DNA of 64,000 nt from Halomonas korlensis (GTDB lineage Bacteria; Pseudomonadota; Gammaproteobacteria; Pseudomonadales; Halomonadaceae). Of the stretch, positions 1 to 9,383 are shown in pieces; the first letter of the stretch is position 1; every line of letters starts with the position of its first letter. The stretch is taken from assembly GCF_900116705.1 (NCBI RefSeq), contig NZ_FPBP01000001.1, positions 310,001 to 374,000 on the forward strand, given 5' to 3'. The translations under genes were made by a program, and so were the position numbers. Below the pieces are notes generated by a model. The model worked only from the letters and a program-made list of their open reading frames with translations, made no database searches and had not been told where the DNA came from.

Positions 1-876
1 TCGAAGGTCAGCCAAACTCGACTCGCCCAGGCGTTCCTCATGCTGAGGCGACCAGTCCTGGGTGATAAGAAGCAAGTGGGCGTAATCACGCTGCCGGGCC
101 ACGGTCTCGAACAGCCGAAGCATGTCGTCAAGCAGGTAGACAGTACCCAGCGACCCCAAATAGGAGATAACCAGTGCATGCTTGTCGATGCCAATATCGG
201 TACGAGTCGCCAGCTTGTCTGTAGTTGATATGCCCGAAAAATGATCAAAATCAGCGCAACAAGGAATCACCGCAATGGGAGCATGCATTTCAGGCGCCAA
301 TCGGCGTATTTCAGGAACTACGCGCTCGGTCAAAACGATTACCGCATCTGCACATTCCAGAAGACGCCTCTCCAAGCGTTTGTAATAGTGATAAAGACGC
401 CGATAGAGCCAGCGGTCCTGGGGCCATAGATTACCCTCCACCCTGTCATCAACCCATAAACCGCGCATATCGAATATCGTCTTTACTCCCATAAAACGAC
501 GCAGGAAACAACCTACCTGCATGGCGGGATAACTACGGCAGTGAACAATCGTAAAACGATGTCGACGCTGCAACTTGAGTGCAGTGACATACATTCTAAA
601 AAGGTCCCATATTTTTCCCAACTTTCCCATCCGTGACGTAAAGGTGAGCGGCGTCCATCCAATATTTTTTCTATCAAGCTCATCCCTAAGAGCACTTGAA
701 CTACTTTTAAAACGTTCAGCCTTCTCGAAGCTTATAATGTGCAGATGCTGGGGGAGATCCGCGATACTATAGAGGTAAGGTAAAATTTGGCTGCCGCCTA
801 GCGGGTCGAGTAACCCGTCGTAAGCAATAAACAGAACGGGCTGGTTGAATCCACTTGTAACAGGAATATTTTGCAT
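1..876 (-). CDS. Glycosyltransferase family 4 (partial, 3' end off the window)
   Basis: The open frame starts at ATG 876 and runs 292 codons off the left edge without a stop, so the C-terminus is missing. The N-terminus has the GT4 donor-fold signature FIAYDGLLDPLGGSQ (about residues 14-28). The later stretch AVIPCCADFDHF is the usual end of the GT4 acceptor domain before the nucleotide-sugar half. It probably transfers a sugar from an NDP donor onto a lipid-linked repeat unit at the cytoplasmic membrane. It is the last gene visible in the minus-strand exopolysaccharide operon. The sequence is AT-rich compared with genes to the right. Sugar specificity cannot be read. Confidence 0.8.
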   Translation of the reverse strand, partial: MQNIPVTSGFNQPVLFIAYDGLLDPLGGSQILPYLYSIADLPQHLHIISFEKAERFKSSSSALRDELDRKNIGWTPLTFTSRMGKLGKIWDLFRMYVTALKLQRRHRFTIVHCRSYPAMQVGCFLRRFMGVKTIFDMRGLWVDDRVEGNLWPQDRWLYRRLYHYYKRLERRLLECADAVIVLTERVVPEIRRLAPEMHAPIAVIPCCADFDHFSGISTTDKLATRTDIGIDKHALVISYLGSLGTVYLLDDMLRLFETVARQRDYAHLLLITQDWSPQHEERLGESSLADLR

Positions 877-1067
877 AAAATACCAAATCATTAACCACGA
901 CAATGAAGAAGCACCTCAGCGCTCCAAGTTGCAAGCGCAAACACCCTCAATCAGATACATTATCTGTAAAAAAGTTGTTAAAAACATTTAGAAAACCTTT
1001 AATCAGAAATCGGTAAAAAGCACATTACGCAATTCAGTCGCTGTATGTGATCACTTAATACAGAAAT

Positions 1068-1853
1068 CTACACACAAGATTTAAATATAACTTTATTGAC
1101 GAAATGATTAGAGTTAACACTCCTATTTATTCTTCTTATTGAGCGCCAAAGTAAGGAGTTTGAAGTTACTCTAAAATTTCCATAACCGATATTTGAAGAA
1201 AAAGCCACGAAACTTGCAGGTGCAGGATGAATTACGAATATTGGAAAACTTACGTGTTGTCTAATATCATCCCACTGGTCTGAAATACATTTAACTGGTG
1301 TTTGATGAAGAATGACGCTTTCCGCCAGCGGTGGAGGCAAAAAATAGCATGCCGCACTGTAAATTTTACGACTTAGAACCTCGTAAACGCCAAACTTACC
1401 AAATGACAGCAAAGACTTTGAACTCACTTCAATTTTTTTATGTGAACTATAGCAACCCAATACCAAACCGTTAAGACCCGAAAGCTTTGATCTTACCGTT
1501 TTGCATTGCCAATGTTTTATAAATGAACTATCAATAACCACGTCATCTTCGCAAAGAAAACACTCTCTCTCCGCAGCCTCTTTAAGAAGCTTATCGCGAT
1601 GGGTTATAGTGCAAGCAACTGCAGCTTCATTGACCCACTTTCGGCCTTTCTCCCTTTCTTTTTCTCGCAACAGCTTAAATTCTTCTGAAACAAGTTTGTC
1701 AGCGTCTTCAACAGTCCATTTTCTGCCATCAACACTTTCCACAAATCTATATTGAGCAGGGTCTTTAAAAGAAGAAGAGAATTTTAACCTGCGTTCAATT
1801 TCGCTAGATAAGCTTGCGCATAAAAATCCATCAAAATACATAAAAATCTCCAT
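1068..1853 (-). CDS. Glycosyltransferase family 25-like protein (LPS/EPS)
   Basis: 261 aa. The segment FVESVDGRKW (about 37-46), followed by AVACTITHRDKLL and FLCEDDVVI (about 98-107), matches the GT25 layout of an 'AvDG' strand, a C-x-SH-type helix and an acidic EDD metal/donor site. GT25 enzymes are galactosyltransferases of lipooligosaccharide and capsule. The usual N-terminal 'INLDRxxxR' is replaced by MYFDGFLCAS...EIERR, so the family match is moderate. The gene is very AT-rich with low-GC codon use, and AT-rich gaps of about 150-190 bases flank it, which suggests separate acquisition. No membrane segment or signal peptide is visible. Confidence 0.65.
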   Translation of the reverse strand: MEIFMYFDGFLCASLSSEIERRLKFSSSFKDPAQYRFVESVDGRKWTVEDADKLVSEEFKLLREKEREKGRKWVNEAAVACTITHRDKLLKEAAERECFLCEDDVVIDSSFIKHWQCKTVRSKLSGLNGLVLGCYSSHKKIEVSSKSLLSFGKFGVYEVLSRKIYSAACYFLPPPLAESVILHQTPVKCISDQWDDIRQHVSFPIFVIHPAPASFVAFSSNIGYGNFRVTSNSLLWRSIRRINRSVNSNHFVNKVIFKSCV

Positions 1854-2004
1854 CTAACTTTCGTAAATTAATAAAGGTCAATAGGCTAGTGTTTGTTAGT
1901 CATGCACTCGAACTCCTTAGCCATTGTGCAAAGATATTGATACGAAATCATGCATTAATCGTCGATCAGGCACTTAACACTTATTTACTCAAATCTTATA
2001 CATG

Positions 2005-2733
2005 TTAATCACTCTTCCACGCCACGTTATTATGGATAAGATTACGCACTCGAAATGCGACTTCTCCTACGTCATTGTCATTGACTAAAGTTACCATTTG
2101 AAAATTGTTATACTTTCGAGCTTCAAGGAGGCTGATGGCTTCTTCACGAAAAAATCTACGGTTTCTAAAGGACTCTCTATATCCACTAGAATAGCCTTGT
2201 AGCGATCCACGCTGCGACTCCTCCACCCGACGCTTCTTATCGCGCTCAAAATGAACAGCTGGGTCTGCTTTAACAAATACCACTAGCACTCTATACCGTG
2301 ACAAAATCTCTAACTTATTTATGCAGAACTTTCGCCACACTTGGTACTGAATTTCACTATGTGCGGCATAATCCATGATGACGCGAAAAGGACCTTCATC
2401 CACCACAAAGATTTCTCCTCGGCAGTTCGCATACCAGTCCAGTCCGCCAGTAACCTTAGAGAATCCTTTTATAAGCCTGCCACTGGAAAACGCATCGAGC
2501 TGATGGCCATTAAACATTCTTCTTCCGAACAACTCCTGACGAAGCCGTATTCTAGCCTTGGCGAACCATGAAAGATCTGGAGCGCCAACATAGGAAAACT
2601 CGTGCCCATAACGGTTTTTAAGGCAATTCAGTAACGTAGTTTTGCCACTACTTCTTGGACCAACAAACTCTACAAAACAAGGAATTGGGTCACGACGACC
2701 AACCTTTTTATGTATAGAAATCATGCTTTTCAC
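2005..2733 (-). CDS. P-loop kinase-like protein in exopolysaccharide operon
   Basis: 242 aa. A Walker A motif, GPRSSGKTT, sits at about residues 25-33. VVDEGPFR (about 114-121) resembles the acidic strand after which nucleoside and thymidylate kinases carry their substrate loop. VVFVKADPAVHFERDKKRR resembles the arginine-rich lid of the same kinases. This suggests a small-molecule or lipid kinase, not a transport ATPase; that is inference. The GTG start at 2733 overlaps the TGA of the upstream glycosyltransferase by four bases (GTGA), implying translational coupling; ATG 2724 is an alternative start. I do not recognise a named family. Confidence 0.55.
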   Translation of the reverse strand: MKSMISIHKKVGRRDPIPCFVEFVGPRSSGKTTLLNCLKNRYGHEFSYVGAPDLSWFAKARIRLRQELFGRRMFNGHQLDAFSSGRLIKGFSKVTGGLDWYANCRGEIFVVDEGPFRVIMDYAAHSEIQYQVWRKFCINKLEILSRYRVLVVFVKADPAVHFERDKKRRVEESQRGSLQGYSSGYRESFRNRRFFREEAISLLEARKYNNFQMVTLVNDNDVGEVAFRVRNLIHNNVAWKSD

Positions 2734-3821
2734 TTTCTAATTAACAGCTCAAGATAGTTTTTCGCTGCCTCGGCGGGGGAAAAGCTTTTCGCTCTTGTCA
2801 TCAGGCGTTGGCTGTCATGATCACTCGCAAGTGAAACTTTCATTGCTGCTGTCAATGCAGCTTCATCATTTACTGGTACCAAAATGCCATACTCACCATT
2901 TCTTAATATTTCAGCAGGTCCGAAAGGACAGTTGGTAGATACTACCGGTGTACCGTTTAGTAGCGCTTCCACAATAACGTTACCAAAGCCCTCGTAACAT
3001 GATGACAGTACAAATAAGTCAGCGGTCAAATAGAAACATGTAGGATCACGGTGAAAACCGGCGAAGATTACTTGATTTACAATACCAAGCTCTCGGGAAA
3101 GCAGCCGAAGCCTTCCTTCTTCGCTACCATCACCCACTAGCATCAGCCTGGCCCCGCTATTTTTTATTTGGGCGAAGGAGCGTAGGAGCAGGTCATGATT
3201 CTTTTGCGCCTTGAGACTCCCGACCGACAAAATTCTACCGCCGCTTGGCACTCCCCATAACGACTCAGCCTCCGACAAATTCTTCTGGCTCGGCATGGGC
3301 CTCTGAGGTATCGGGTTATTGATCACACTAAAACATTTTTTCTTGACGCCCGATAGTGTGGCGAGGTCATAAGATACACCTTCCGAAACAGCCACACATG
3401 CTTTCGCTAGCCGGTACCCACCGGCCATACTCAATCGCAGGATTCCCCGATGCATTCTCCCCCAGCTTTTGTATTGCTCAGAAAGTGTATTGTGTTCCGA
3501 GACCAACACGGAGCAGGTGTGTCCGGAGAGTCGCGCGGCCAGAGGGGCCAGAACTGTCATCGGCCACATGGCAGCAAGCAGGGCATCTGGGCGGCGATAC
3601 TTGAGGTAGCGTGCCAAGGCCAGCGGCAGATAGCGAATACGTTCGCAGGCGAGGTCATGCACCACAAAATGGGCTTCTGCCTCGGCCAGTAATTCCCCTC
3701 TAGCTTGCAACAACACGAATTCCACGCGATGCCCCTGTTGGGAAAATTCTTTCGCCAACACAAGCCGCACACGTTCCACCCCACCGCCTCGCAGGTCCGG
3801 CAAGAGCATGGCGATATTCAT
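2730..3821 (-). CDS. Glycosyltransferase family 4
   Basis: 363 aa from ATG 3821. This start is preferred over upstream in-frame codons because MNIAMLLPDLRGGGVERV is the canonical GT4 N-terminus with its glycine-rich donor loop. The C-terminal half has VGSLKAQKNHDLLLRSF and the EX7E region SSCYEGFGNVIVEALLNGTPVV. The enzyme is expected to be a retaining, cytoplasmic glycosyltransferase that extends the polyprenyl-linked oligosaccharide. It overlaps the following P-loop gene by four bases. It is similar in architecture to the partial GT4 at the left edge but not a recent duplicate as far as can be read. Confidence 0.85.
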   Translation of the reverse strand: MNIAMLLPDLRGGGVERVRLVLAKEFSQQGHRVEFVLLQARGELLAEAEAHFVVHDLACERIRYLPLALARYLKYRRPDALLAAMWPMTVLAPLAARLSGHTCSVLVSEHNTLSEQYKSWGRMHRGILRLSMAGGYRLAKACVAVSEGVSYDLATLSGVKKKCFSVINNPIPQRPMPSQKNLSEAESLWGVPSGGRILSVGSLKAQKNHDLLLRSFAQIKNSGARLMLVGDGSEEGRLRLLSRELGIVNQVIFAGFHRDPTCFYLTADLFVLSSCYEGFGNVIVEALLNGTPVVSTNCPFGPAEILRNGEYGILVPVNDEAALTAAMKVSLASDHDSQRLMTRAKSFSPAEAAKNYLELLIRK

Positions 3822-3932
3822 GACTGCAGCCCGTTTGCTTGAAAAATAGCTCTGCACGTCGCAGACCATACCAATAAGCTTGATAAACTAGGCTGAGAGC
3901 GCACACAGGAAACAGATTGAGAACTCATCATT

Positions 3933-4784
3933 TTATGCATTAGTAACCTGGCTTCTTACAGAATTTGGAGCCTCCCAATTCTTTGAATACTCACACACCC
4001 GTGTCCATGCCCTGTCATTTTCATAATAATCGATACCCAGCGTATCGCGACAATATCCTATCGTTCGTTGATAAATCTTGTTTAGCAAGGAACCTTTTCT
4101 TCCCGGAAAATTGATCTTCCCAAGTCCTTCATGGTGAATAAGATAAATATTTTTTACATCTATTTCCGGATCAACATATACAGGGACGCTTTTTCTTAGG
4201 CTTGCCATTCTAAACCATAGGTCATCTGTTGTGGGTGATATCTCCAGAAACTTCGGATCGTTCAAGAAATCGAGATCCAGAAGGGGGCGTCTATAAACCA
4301 CTCCCCCCGCGCCGGTTGGCAACATTTTCATGACAAGGGAGGCGCTAGTTGACAGGCACCAGTGAGAATAGTTCTGCCAGCCTCCCAGCAAAGACTGTTT
4401 CATGTAACGGCCCCGCGCACAGACGATACAACCGGAATGCTCACTAGCACTTTTTAGCAAACTGCCCAACCATTCGGGATGATAGAGAATATCGTCATCT
4501 ATGGTAACGATTTGATCATTATCGGTACTCCCATTGATAGTCGGCAGGAGCTTGCGAAAAGGCCCGGTGTTGTCCACCCACTTCACGTCTACAAGTTCAT
4601 GATTAAGCCAGTCGGGCACTTCTTGGATTCCTGCATCTCGCAGGTAAGGCTCTTTGGAGATGTTAACCTGAATTCTGCTTGGCAAAACCTTCTGCTTCTT
4701 TATGGATTCAATTGCATAGAAAAGCATCCCCAAACGCTGCGCTGTTGTGGTGCAACTTATAATGACGCGACTAGCTTCCATCAC
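3933..4784 (-). CDS. GT2-like (GT-A fold) glycosyltransferase
   Basis: 283 aa. The N-terminus ASRVIISCTTTAQRLGMLFYAIESIKKQ is a GT-A opening strand. VTIDDDILYHPEWL (about 94-107) carries the DxD-type metal and nucleotide-sugar site. Later, TDDLWFRMASL resembles the acceptor-side acidic motif. No membrane segments are seen, so it should act at the cytoplasmic face on a lipid-linked acceptor. It lies between the GT4 and GT61 genes of the same minus-strand operon. ATG 4784 and ATG 4781 are both possible starts. Donor sugar unknown. Confidence 0.7.
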   Translation of the reverse strand: MMEASRVIISCTTTAQRLGMLFYAIESIKKQKVLPSRIQVNISKEPYLRDAGIQEVPDWLNHELVDVKWVDNTGPFRKLLPTINGSTDNDQIVTIDDDILYHPEWLGSLLKSASEHSGCIVCARGRYMKQSLLGGWQNYSHWCLSTSASLVMKMLPTGAGGVVYRRPLLDLDFLNDPKFLEISPTTDDLWFRMASLRKSVPVYVDPEIDVKNIYLIHHEGLGKINFPGRKGSLLNKIYQRTIGYCRDTLGIDYYENDRAWTRVCEYSKNWEAPNSVRSQVTNA

Positions 4785-4871
4785 TTAGCTCCCGAGCCAT
4801 TCACCGTGAAGTATGATCGAGCATGACGATCATCCGATTCTACTTGACTTTCAATTCAGCGTTCAGACCTT

Positions 4872-6143
4872 TCAGCTAATAGGCGTAGATTTATCACTCA
4901 GCGTTTTTTCAATTTGCGCGCTAATGCGGTCACCACATCTCGGTACATGTTGATCAATGATATCCAACACCGAATCGACCTGAGCATCTGACACGACGAT
5001 ATCTCCCTTTATGCCACTCGTAACGCCCTCTACCTGCTGGCAAGCAAAAGGGTAATAAAACAACTGATTTTGGGCAGCCAAATCGCGAAAGCAAGGAATC
5101 AAGTGCCGCTCAGACAATAAGTCGATGATGACGGTTCCAGAGCTACACCACACCAAATTGGTCAAGGCGGCGCCATGCGGTGCGCAGATAATAGCGGCTG
5201 AGGCGAACAGTTGCTGCTGCTTCGTAACACTTAAGCCGTTCAAGGTATGCACCTCAAAGCCCCTATCACTCAAATGCTCCCGGATGACCCTCTCGTTCAC
5301 AACGCGTCGACGATCGGCATCGGCACGCGATACGAAGATCAGTCGCTCGCCCCTCTGCGGCTTGGGGGACCACCCGCTCATGTCATGCATCGCACGACAT
5401 AACCACGACGGCAGATTCACGGCCCCCTTGTCTCGAATCGGTATGGTCAATTTATCGAGTGAGACAACCTCATGTCGAGCGTAGGGAATTACCTGTGACT
5501 CATGTACGCCGCACATGCTCAGCACATCCCATTGCCACGCCGCATTCGATAGTGGCACAAGGTAGTAATCTGGAAGCTCTGCCTCAGGAAGATGTTGGCG
5601 GATATACCAGATATCGGCGATCACATCGGTCCAAAAGTGATAGTAATTGGCGTTATCAAATACACTGTTGCCCAAGAGCGCTATGTTTCCCGACAAACTT
5701 CTATGCTCTTCTGTTTTAAGCCAATAGGCTAGGTTCCTGCGTATGAAGGTTAGGGAAAATAATAATGACTGAGCCCCAGGGTACTTCAGTGGCCGATAGT
5801 TTCTAGTACAGACGATTGCCTTACGCGACTCCGGATGTCGCTGATGAACTTTCAAAGGCCTACACATCAGTAGCATACCATTCGACAGCACGCACACACC
5901 CGAAAATTTAACCTTGCTGATTTGTATCCAATCTAGTGGATTGTACTTTTTATCGCAGGTGGCAACGCAAGTCGAAGGAGCATCCTTATCCTCAAGGATT
6001 TCATCTTTATACCATACTGCAAATTTGGTTTTTTTCGGGCTGACAAACCAAGCATGTTCCAGAACGATGGGCAACTTCCTTAAGGGTGCTTTTATTAGCT
6101 TCCTAACCACATTCTTCAGTAATTTATTTAAAGGTTTTGCCAT
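4872..6143 (-). CDS. GT61 family (DUF563) glycosyltransferase
   Basis: 423 aa from ATG 6143; a GTG 30 bases upstream would add ten unremarkable residues. The C-terminal half has the GT61 pattern: RLIFVSRADADRRRVVNE, then SVTKQQQLFASAAIICAPHGAALTNLVW. The middle has GNSVFDNANYYHFWTDVI, typical of these proteins. GT61 includes xylosyl- and N-acetylglucosaminyltransferases. The next gene upstream makes UDP-xylose, so a xylosyltransferase role is a reasonable but unproven inference. It is cytoplasmic, with no signal peptide. Confidence 0.75.
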   Translation of the reverse strand: MAKPLNKLLKNVVRKLIKAPLRKLPIVLEHAWFVSPKKTKFAVWYKDEILEDKDAPSTCVATCDKKYNPLDWIQISKVKFSGVCVLSNGMLLMCRPLKVHQRHPESRKAIVCTRNYRPLKYPGAQSLLFSLTFIRRNLAYWLKTEEHRSLSGNIALLGNSVFDNANYYHFWTDVIADIWYIRQHLPEAELPDYYLVPLSNAAWQWDVLSMCGVHESQVIPYARHEVVSLDKLTIPIRDKGAVNLPSWLCRAMHDMSGWSPKPQRGERLIFVSRADADRRRVVNERVIREHLSDRGFEVHTLNGLSVTKQQQLFASAAIICAPHGAALTNLVWCSSGTVIIDLLSERHLIPCFRDLAAQNQLFYYPFACQQVEGVTSGIKGDIVVSDAQVDSVLDIIDQHVPRCGDRISAQIEKTLSDKSTPIS

Positions 6144-6295
6144 GTGGTTACTCACGCCAGAGTCGGTATACACATATAGATTTTCAGCATGGAAGACGCG
6201 ATCATGTCACCCTACCACTTTGATAAAAGACTCTTACTTTTAAAATTGCCAAACTAATTTATTAAAATTATCGAGATTTCACATCAAACAACTTG

Positions 6296-7297
6296 TCAGG
6301 AAGCTGTAATAGTAGATTTCGGCACTTTTAACTCCAGGTTAATAACCACTGCATCATTATAGTGTTCCAGCTGGGCAGCGAAATACTCAATTGTTCTCAT
6401 CAACCCCTCCTCCAATGCCACGGTAGGTGTCCACCCGAGCTTCTCAGTAGCTCGACGTAGATCCGGACGTCGTTGTCTCGGATCATCCATGGGTAACGGA
6501 TGAAAACTTAGCTTGCTGTTACTATCCGTTAGACTTATCACTTTTTCAGCTAATTCTCGCATGGAGAATTCACCGTCGTTACCAAGATTGACTGGACCGA
6601 CTACGTTCTCCGCATTCATGAGACGAATCAAGCCATCGACCAAGTCATCAACATAACAGAAGCTGCGTGACTGATTGCCGTCTCCGTATATGGTGATTTC
6701 TTTATTCTGGAGCGCCTGCATGATGAAGTTGCTGACGACTCGCCCATCATCGGGGTGCATGCGCGGCCCATAGGTATTGAAAATACGCGCCACCTTAATA
6801 TCCATCCCATACTGGCGATGGTAGTCGAAGAATAATGACTCGGCACAGCGCTTGCCTTCATCGTAGCAGCTCCGCGTGCCGATAGGGTTGACCTTTCCGC
6901 AGTAGGTTTCAGGTTGTGGGTGCACTTCTGGATCGCCATAAACTTCGCTTGTTGACGCCTGAAGAATTCTCGCCTTGGTGCGCTTGGCCAGTCCCAAAAG
7001 ATTGATGGAACCATGTACGTTCGTCTTGATGGTCTGCACGGGATCGAGCTGATAGTGAACTGGACTTGCTGGGCACGCAAGATTATAGATTTGATCAATC
7101 TCAAGATATAAGGGAAAGTTAATATCGTGGCGAATAATTTCGAATTTCGGGTTATCATGCAAATGCATGATATTATCCTTGCTACCTGTAGAGAAATTAT
7201 CGACACAGATAACATTTTTCCCTTCATTCAAAAGTCGCTCGCACAGATGAGACCCCAGAAACCCTGCTCCACCGGTGACTAGTATGGTATTTACCAT
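6296..7297 (-). CDS. uxs: UDP-glucuronate decarboxylase (UDP-xylose synthase)
   Basis: 333 aa, an extended short-chain dehydrogenase. The NAD site [10 protein letters not shown] is at about residues 8-17. [13 protein letters not shown] and DPVQTIKTN are hallmarks of UXS enzymes, distinguishing them from GalE or dTDP-glucose dehydratase. The catalytic triad region shows STSEVYG and SCYDEGKR (Tyr-x3-Lys), then [10 protein letters not shown]. It converts UDP-glucuronic acid to UDP-xylose in the cytosol using bound NAD. It implies a xylose-containing polymer or lipid-linked oligosaccharide. It sits between the flippase and glycosyltransferase genes of the operon. Confidence 0.9.
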   Translation of the reverse strand: MVNTILVTGGAGFLGSHLCERLLNEGKNVICVDNFSTGSKDNIMHLHDNPKFEIIRHDINFPLYLEIDQIYNLACPASPVHYQLDPVQTIKTNVHGSINLLGLAKRTKARILQASTSEVYGDPEVHPQPETYCGKVNPIGTRSCYDEGKRCAESLFFDYHRQYGMDIKVARIFNTYGPRMHPDDGRVVSNFIMQALQNKEITIYGDGNQSRSFCYVDDLVDGLIRLMNAENVVGPVNLGNDGEFSMRELAEKVISLTDSNSKLSFHPLPMDDPRQRRPDLRRATEKLGWTPTVALEEGLMRTIEYFAAQLEHYNDAVVINLELKVPKSTITAS

Positions 7298-7404
7298 TGT
7301 ATTCTCCTATCTCTTATTCCAAAATTTTTTCAAGGCACTTAACCCATCAAACCCGATATAGAATTGTGTACTGGCTCGGTACGAAGCTGCATGGGAACTA
7401 GCGT

Positions 7405-9213
7405 TTATGCATGTTGTGCCATGCGTTGGAAGGTCCTGTTTCGCTTCAATAATGATCGGTAATCCCCTTGGTCTACGATCTTTCCCCCGGAGAGCAAGTA
7501 GATGTGGTCGCATTGCCTTACGGTGGCCAAGCGGTGGGCGATCATGATGATGGTCTTCTTGCCAGAAAAGGCGTTGATAGCCTCCATAATATTATTTTCG
7601 GTAATGCCATCCAGGGCGCTGGTGGCCTCGTCCAGAATCAGCACCTCCGCATCGTGGTAGAGCGCTCGTGCTATGCCGATACGTTGGCGCTGACCGCCGG
7701 AGAGCTGTACGCCCCGCTCGCCGACTCGGGTTTCTAGGCCATCGGGTAACTCGGCTAGGAGCCCATCTAGGTGTGCCAGTTTCGCGGCATGGCGTACCTT
7801 TTCGTCATCGATGACATCGGTCGGCAGACCGAAGCCGATGTTCTCGCGAATGCTGCTGTCTGCCAGGAAAATAGACTGTGGCACAAACCCCAAGACGTTC
7901 TGCCATGCACGCCGGTTTGCGGATGTCACTGGCTGGCCATCAACCAACAATTGCCCTTGGCTTGGCTCGATCAGCCCCAGCAGTAAATCAATGGCAGTCG
8001 ATTTACCGGAACCGGAAGCTCCTACCAAACCGACTATCTGGTTAACTGGAATCACTATATTCACTCCTCTTAATGCCGGCTCCTGCTTGCCAGGATAGGT
8101 AAAGCTCGCATTTTCCAGTTGAATACTTTGTTTGAGTGCCAAGTGTTGCTTCGCTCGTTCCTGCTCGGTGGGCTGTTTAAGAATATCCCCTTGGCTGCTG
8201 GCGTAGAGATCAATCCGTAAGGCATCAAAGGCGGCCAGGTTGCCGCGGATCTGCGAGAGGCTGGTATAGACCTGCTGGAAGGCTGGCAACAGCTTGAAGC
8301 CCGCCAAGGCATAAACGGAAAGCACCGGCAGAATGGAACCCAGATTGCCTTTGTGTGCAGCCAGCAGATAGAGCACTAGAAAGATCACGCTGCCGAAGGC
8401 CACCAACTCCATGGCGTAGCGAGGTGCCTGGCTCAAGGCTTGGGTGGTGCCTTGGGCTTCGGCGAAGCGGTCGCTGGCACCGTCGAAGCGGTCGGTGAAT
8501 ACCTGTTGGCGACCCAGCAGCAGAGCGTCCTTGATACCGCCAAAACCTTCCGCCATCAGCTTGAAGCGCGACCGCTGCGCCTCGGAGATGCTCTTGCCAT
8601 TACGAATCAGCCGCCGGCGCACGGTGCGAAAGAGCAGTACATAAGCCACAGAAAAAATTATCAGTCCCGCCAGGGCCACCAGCGGGTTGTAGAGGAATAT
8701 CGCTACCGTCATGAACAGCGCCATCACCAACTTGGCGTTCATCTGCATCAACGGATTTATGATCTTACCGGTTATTCGCTGACACTCCTGAGCGATCTGA
8801 TTGGTCAACTGGCTGCTGCTACCGCTGGCATGGAATAGCCAAGGCTGGTGCATGTAGTGGGTATAAAGTCGGCTAGCGAGCTGCGCCCCCACCTGCGCGC
8901 CATACATCGAAAGCCGCCAAATGGTGTACATCGAGATCAGCGCTGCGCCGGTCAGCACCACCAGCACGCCAATACCCAGCCAGAACAGAAAGGTGCGTGG
9001 CTCGGTAAAGCCGCTGGCGCGGTAGAACTCGGCCATCATGCCCTCGCCCTGAAGCTGGCTCATATCGCCTACCAGCGCCATGAAGGGGCCGATAGACACC
9101 ACACCGGCGATCTCGGCAAAGGCCATCAGCACCACCAGGAACTGCAGACGCAAGAGTTTTTTGCGCTGCTCAGCAGTAAGGAGGCGATAGAGCTCCTTGA
9201 GCTGACTCAGCAT
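7405..9213 (-). CDS. ABC transporter, fused permease/ATPase (PglK-like flippase)
   Basis: 602 aa. An N-terminal exporter-type membrane domain (about 20-330, six predicted segments) is followed by an ATPase domain. The ATPase has Walker A GASGSGKST, signature VQLSGGQRQRIGIARAL, Walker B VLILDEATSALD and H-loop IAHRL. The N-terminus (LLTAEQRKKLLRLQFLVVLMAFAEIAGVVSIGPFM, split here by domain only) is like PglK/WlaB flippases of lipid-linked oligosaccharides. In this operon it probably flips the undecaprenyl-linked repeat unit, taking the place of a Wzx flippase, none of which is seen in the window. Confidence 0.8.
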   Translation of the reverse strand: MLSQLKELYRLLTAEQRKKLLRLQFLVVLMAFAEIAGVVSIGPFMALVGDMSQLQGEGMMAEFYRASGFTEPRTFLFWLGIGVLVVLTGAALISMYTIWRLSMYGAQVGAQLASRLYTHYMHQPWLFHASGSSSQLTNQIAQECQRITGKIINPLMQMNAKLVMALFMTVAIFLYNPLVALAGLIIFSVAYVLLFRTVRRRLIRNGKSISEAQRSRFKLMAEGFGGIKDALLLGRQQVFTDRFDGASDRFAEAQGTTQALSQAPRYAMELVAFGSVIFLVLYLLAAHKGNLGSILPVLSVYALAGFKLLPAFQQVYTSLSQIRGNLAAFDALRIDLYASSQGDILKQPTEQERAKQHLALKQSIQLENASFTYPGKQEPALRGVNIVIPVNQIVGLVGASGSGKSTAIDLLLGLIEPSQGQLLVDGQPVTSANRRAWQNVLGFVPQSIFLADSSIRENIGFGLPTDVIDDEKVRHAAKLAHLDGLLAELPDGLETRVGERGVQLSGGQRQRIGIARALYHDAEVLILDEATSALDGITENNIMEAINAFSGKKTIIMIAHRLATVRQCDHIYLLSGGKIVDQGDYRSLLKRNRTFQRMAQHA

Positions 9214-9383
9214 GGCGCAACAAACGAAGCGATTGGGGTGGTGTTTGTATCATTTATTGTCAGGGTTGTGGTCTGACGCATCAGCTCTACCTGTCTCATA
9301 TTAATTCGCTTCACTTGAGTACTGAACGCCGATGTTGAGTTAGCCCGAGTTCTGCAGGTCATAAAAAGTGCTAATCTTCAGGA

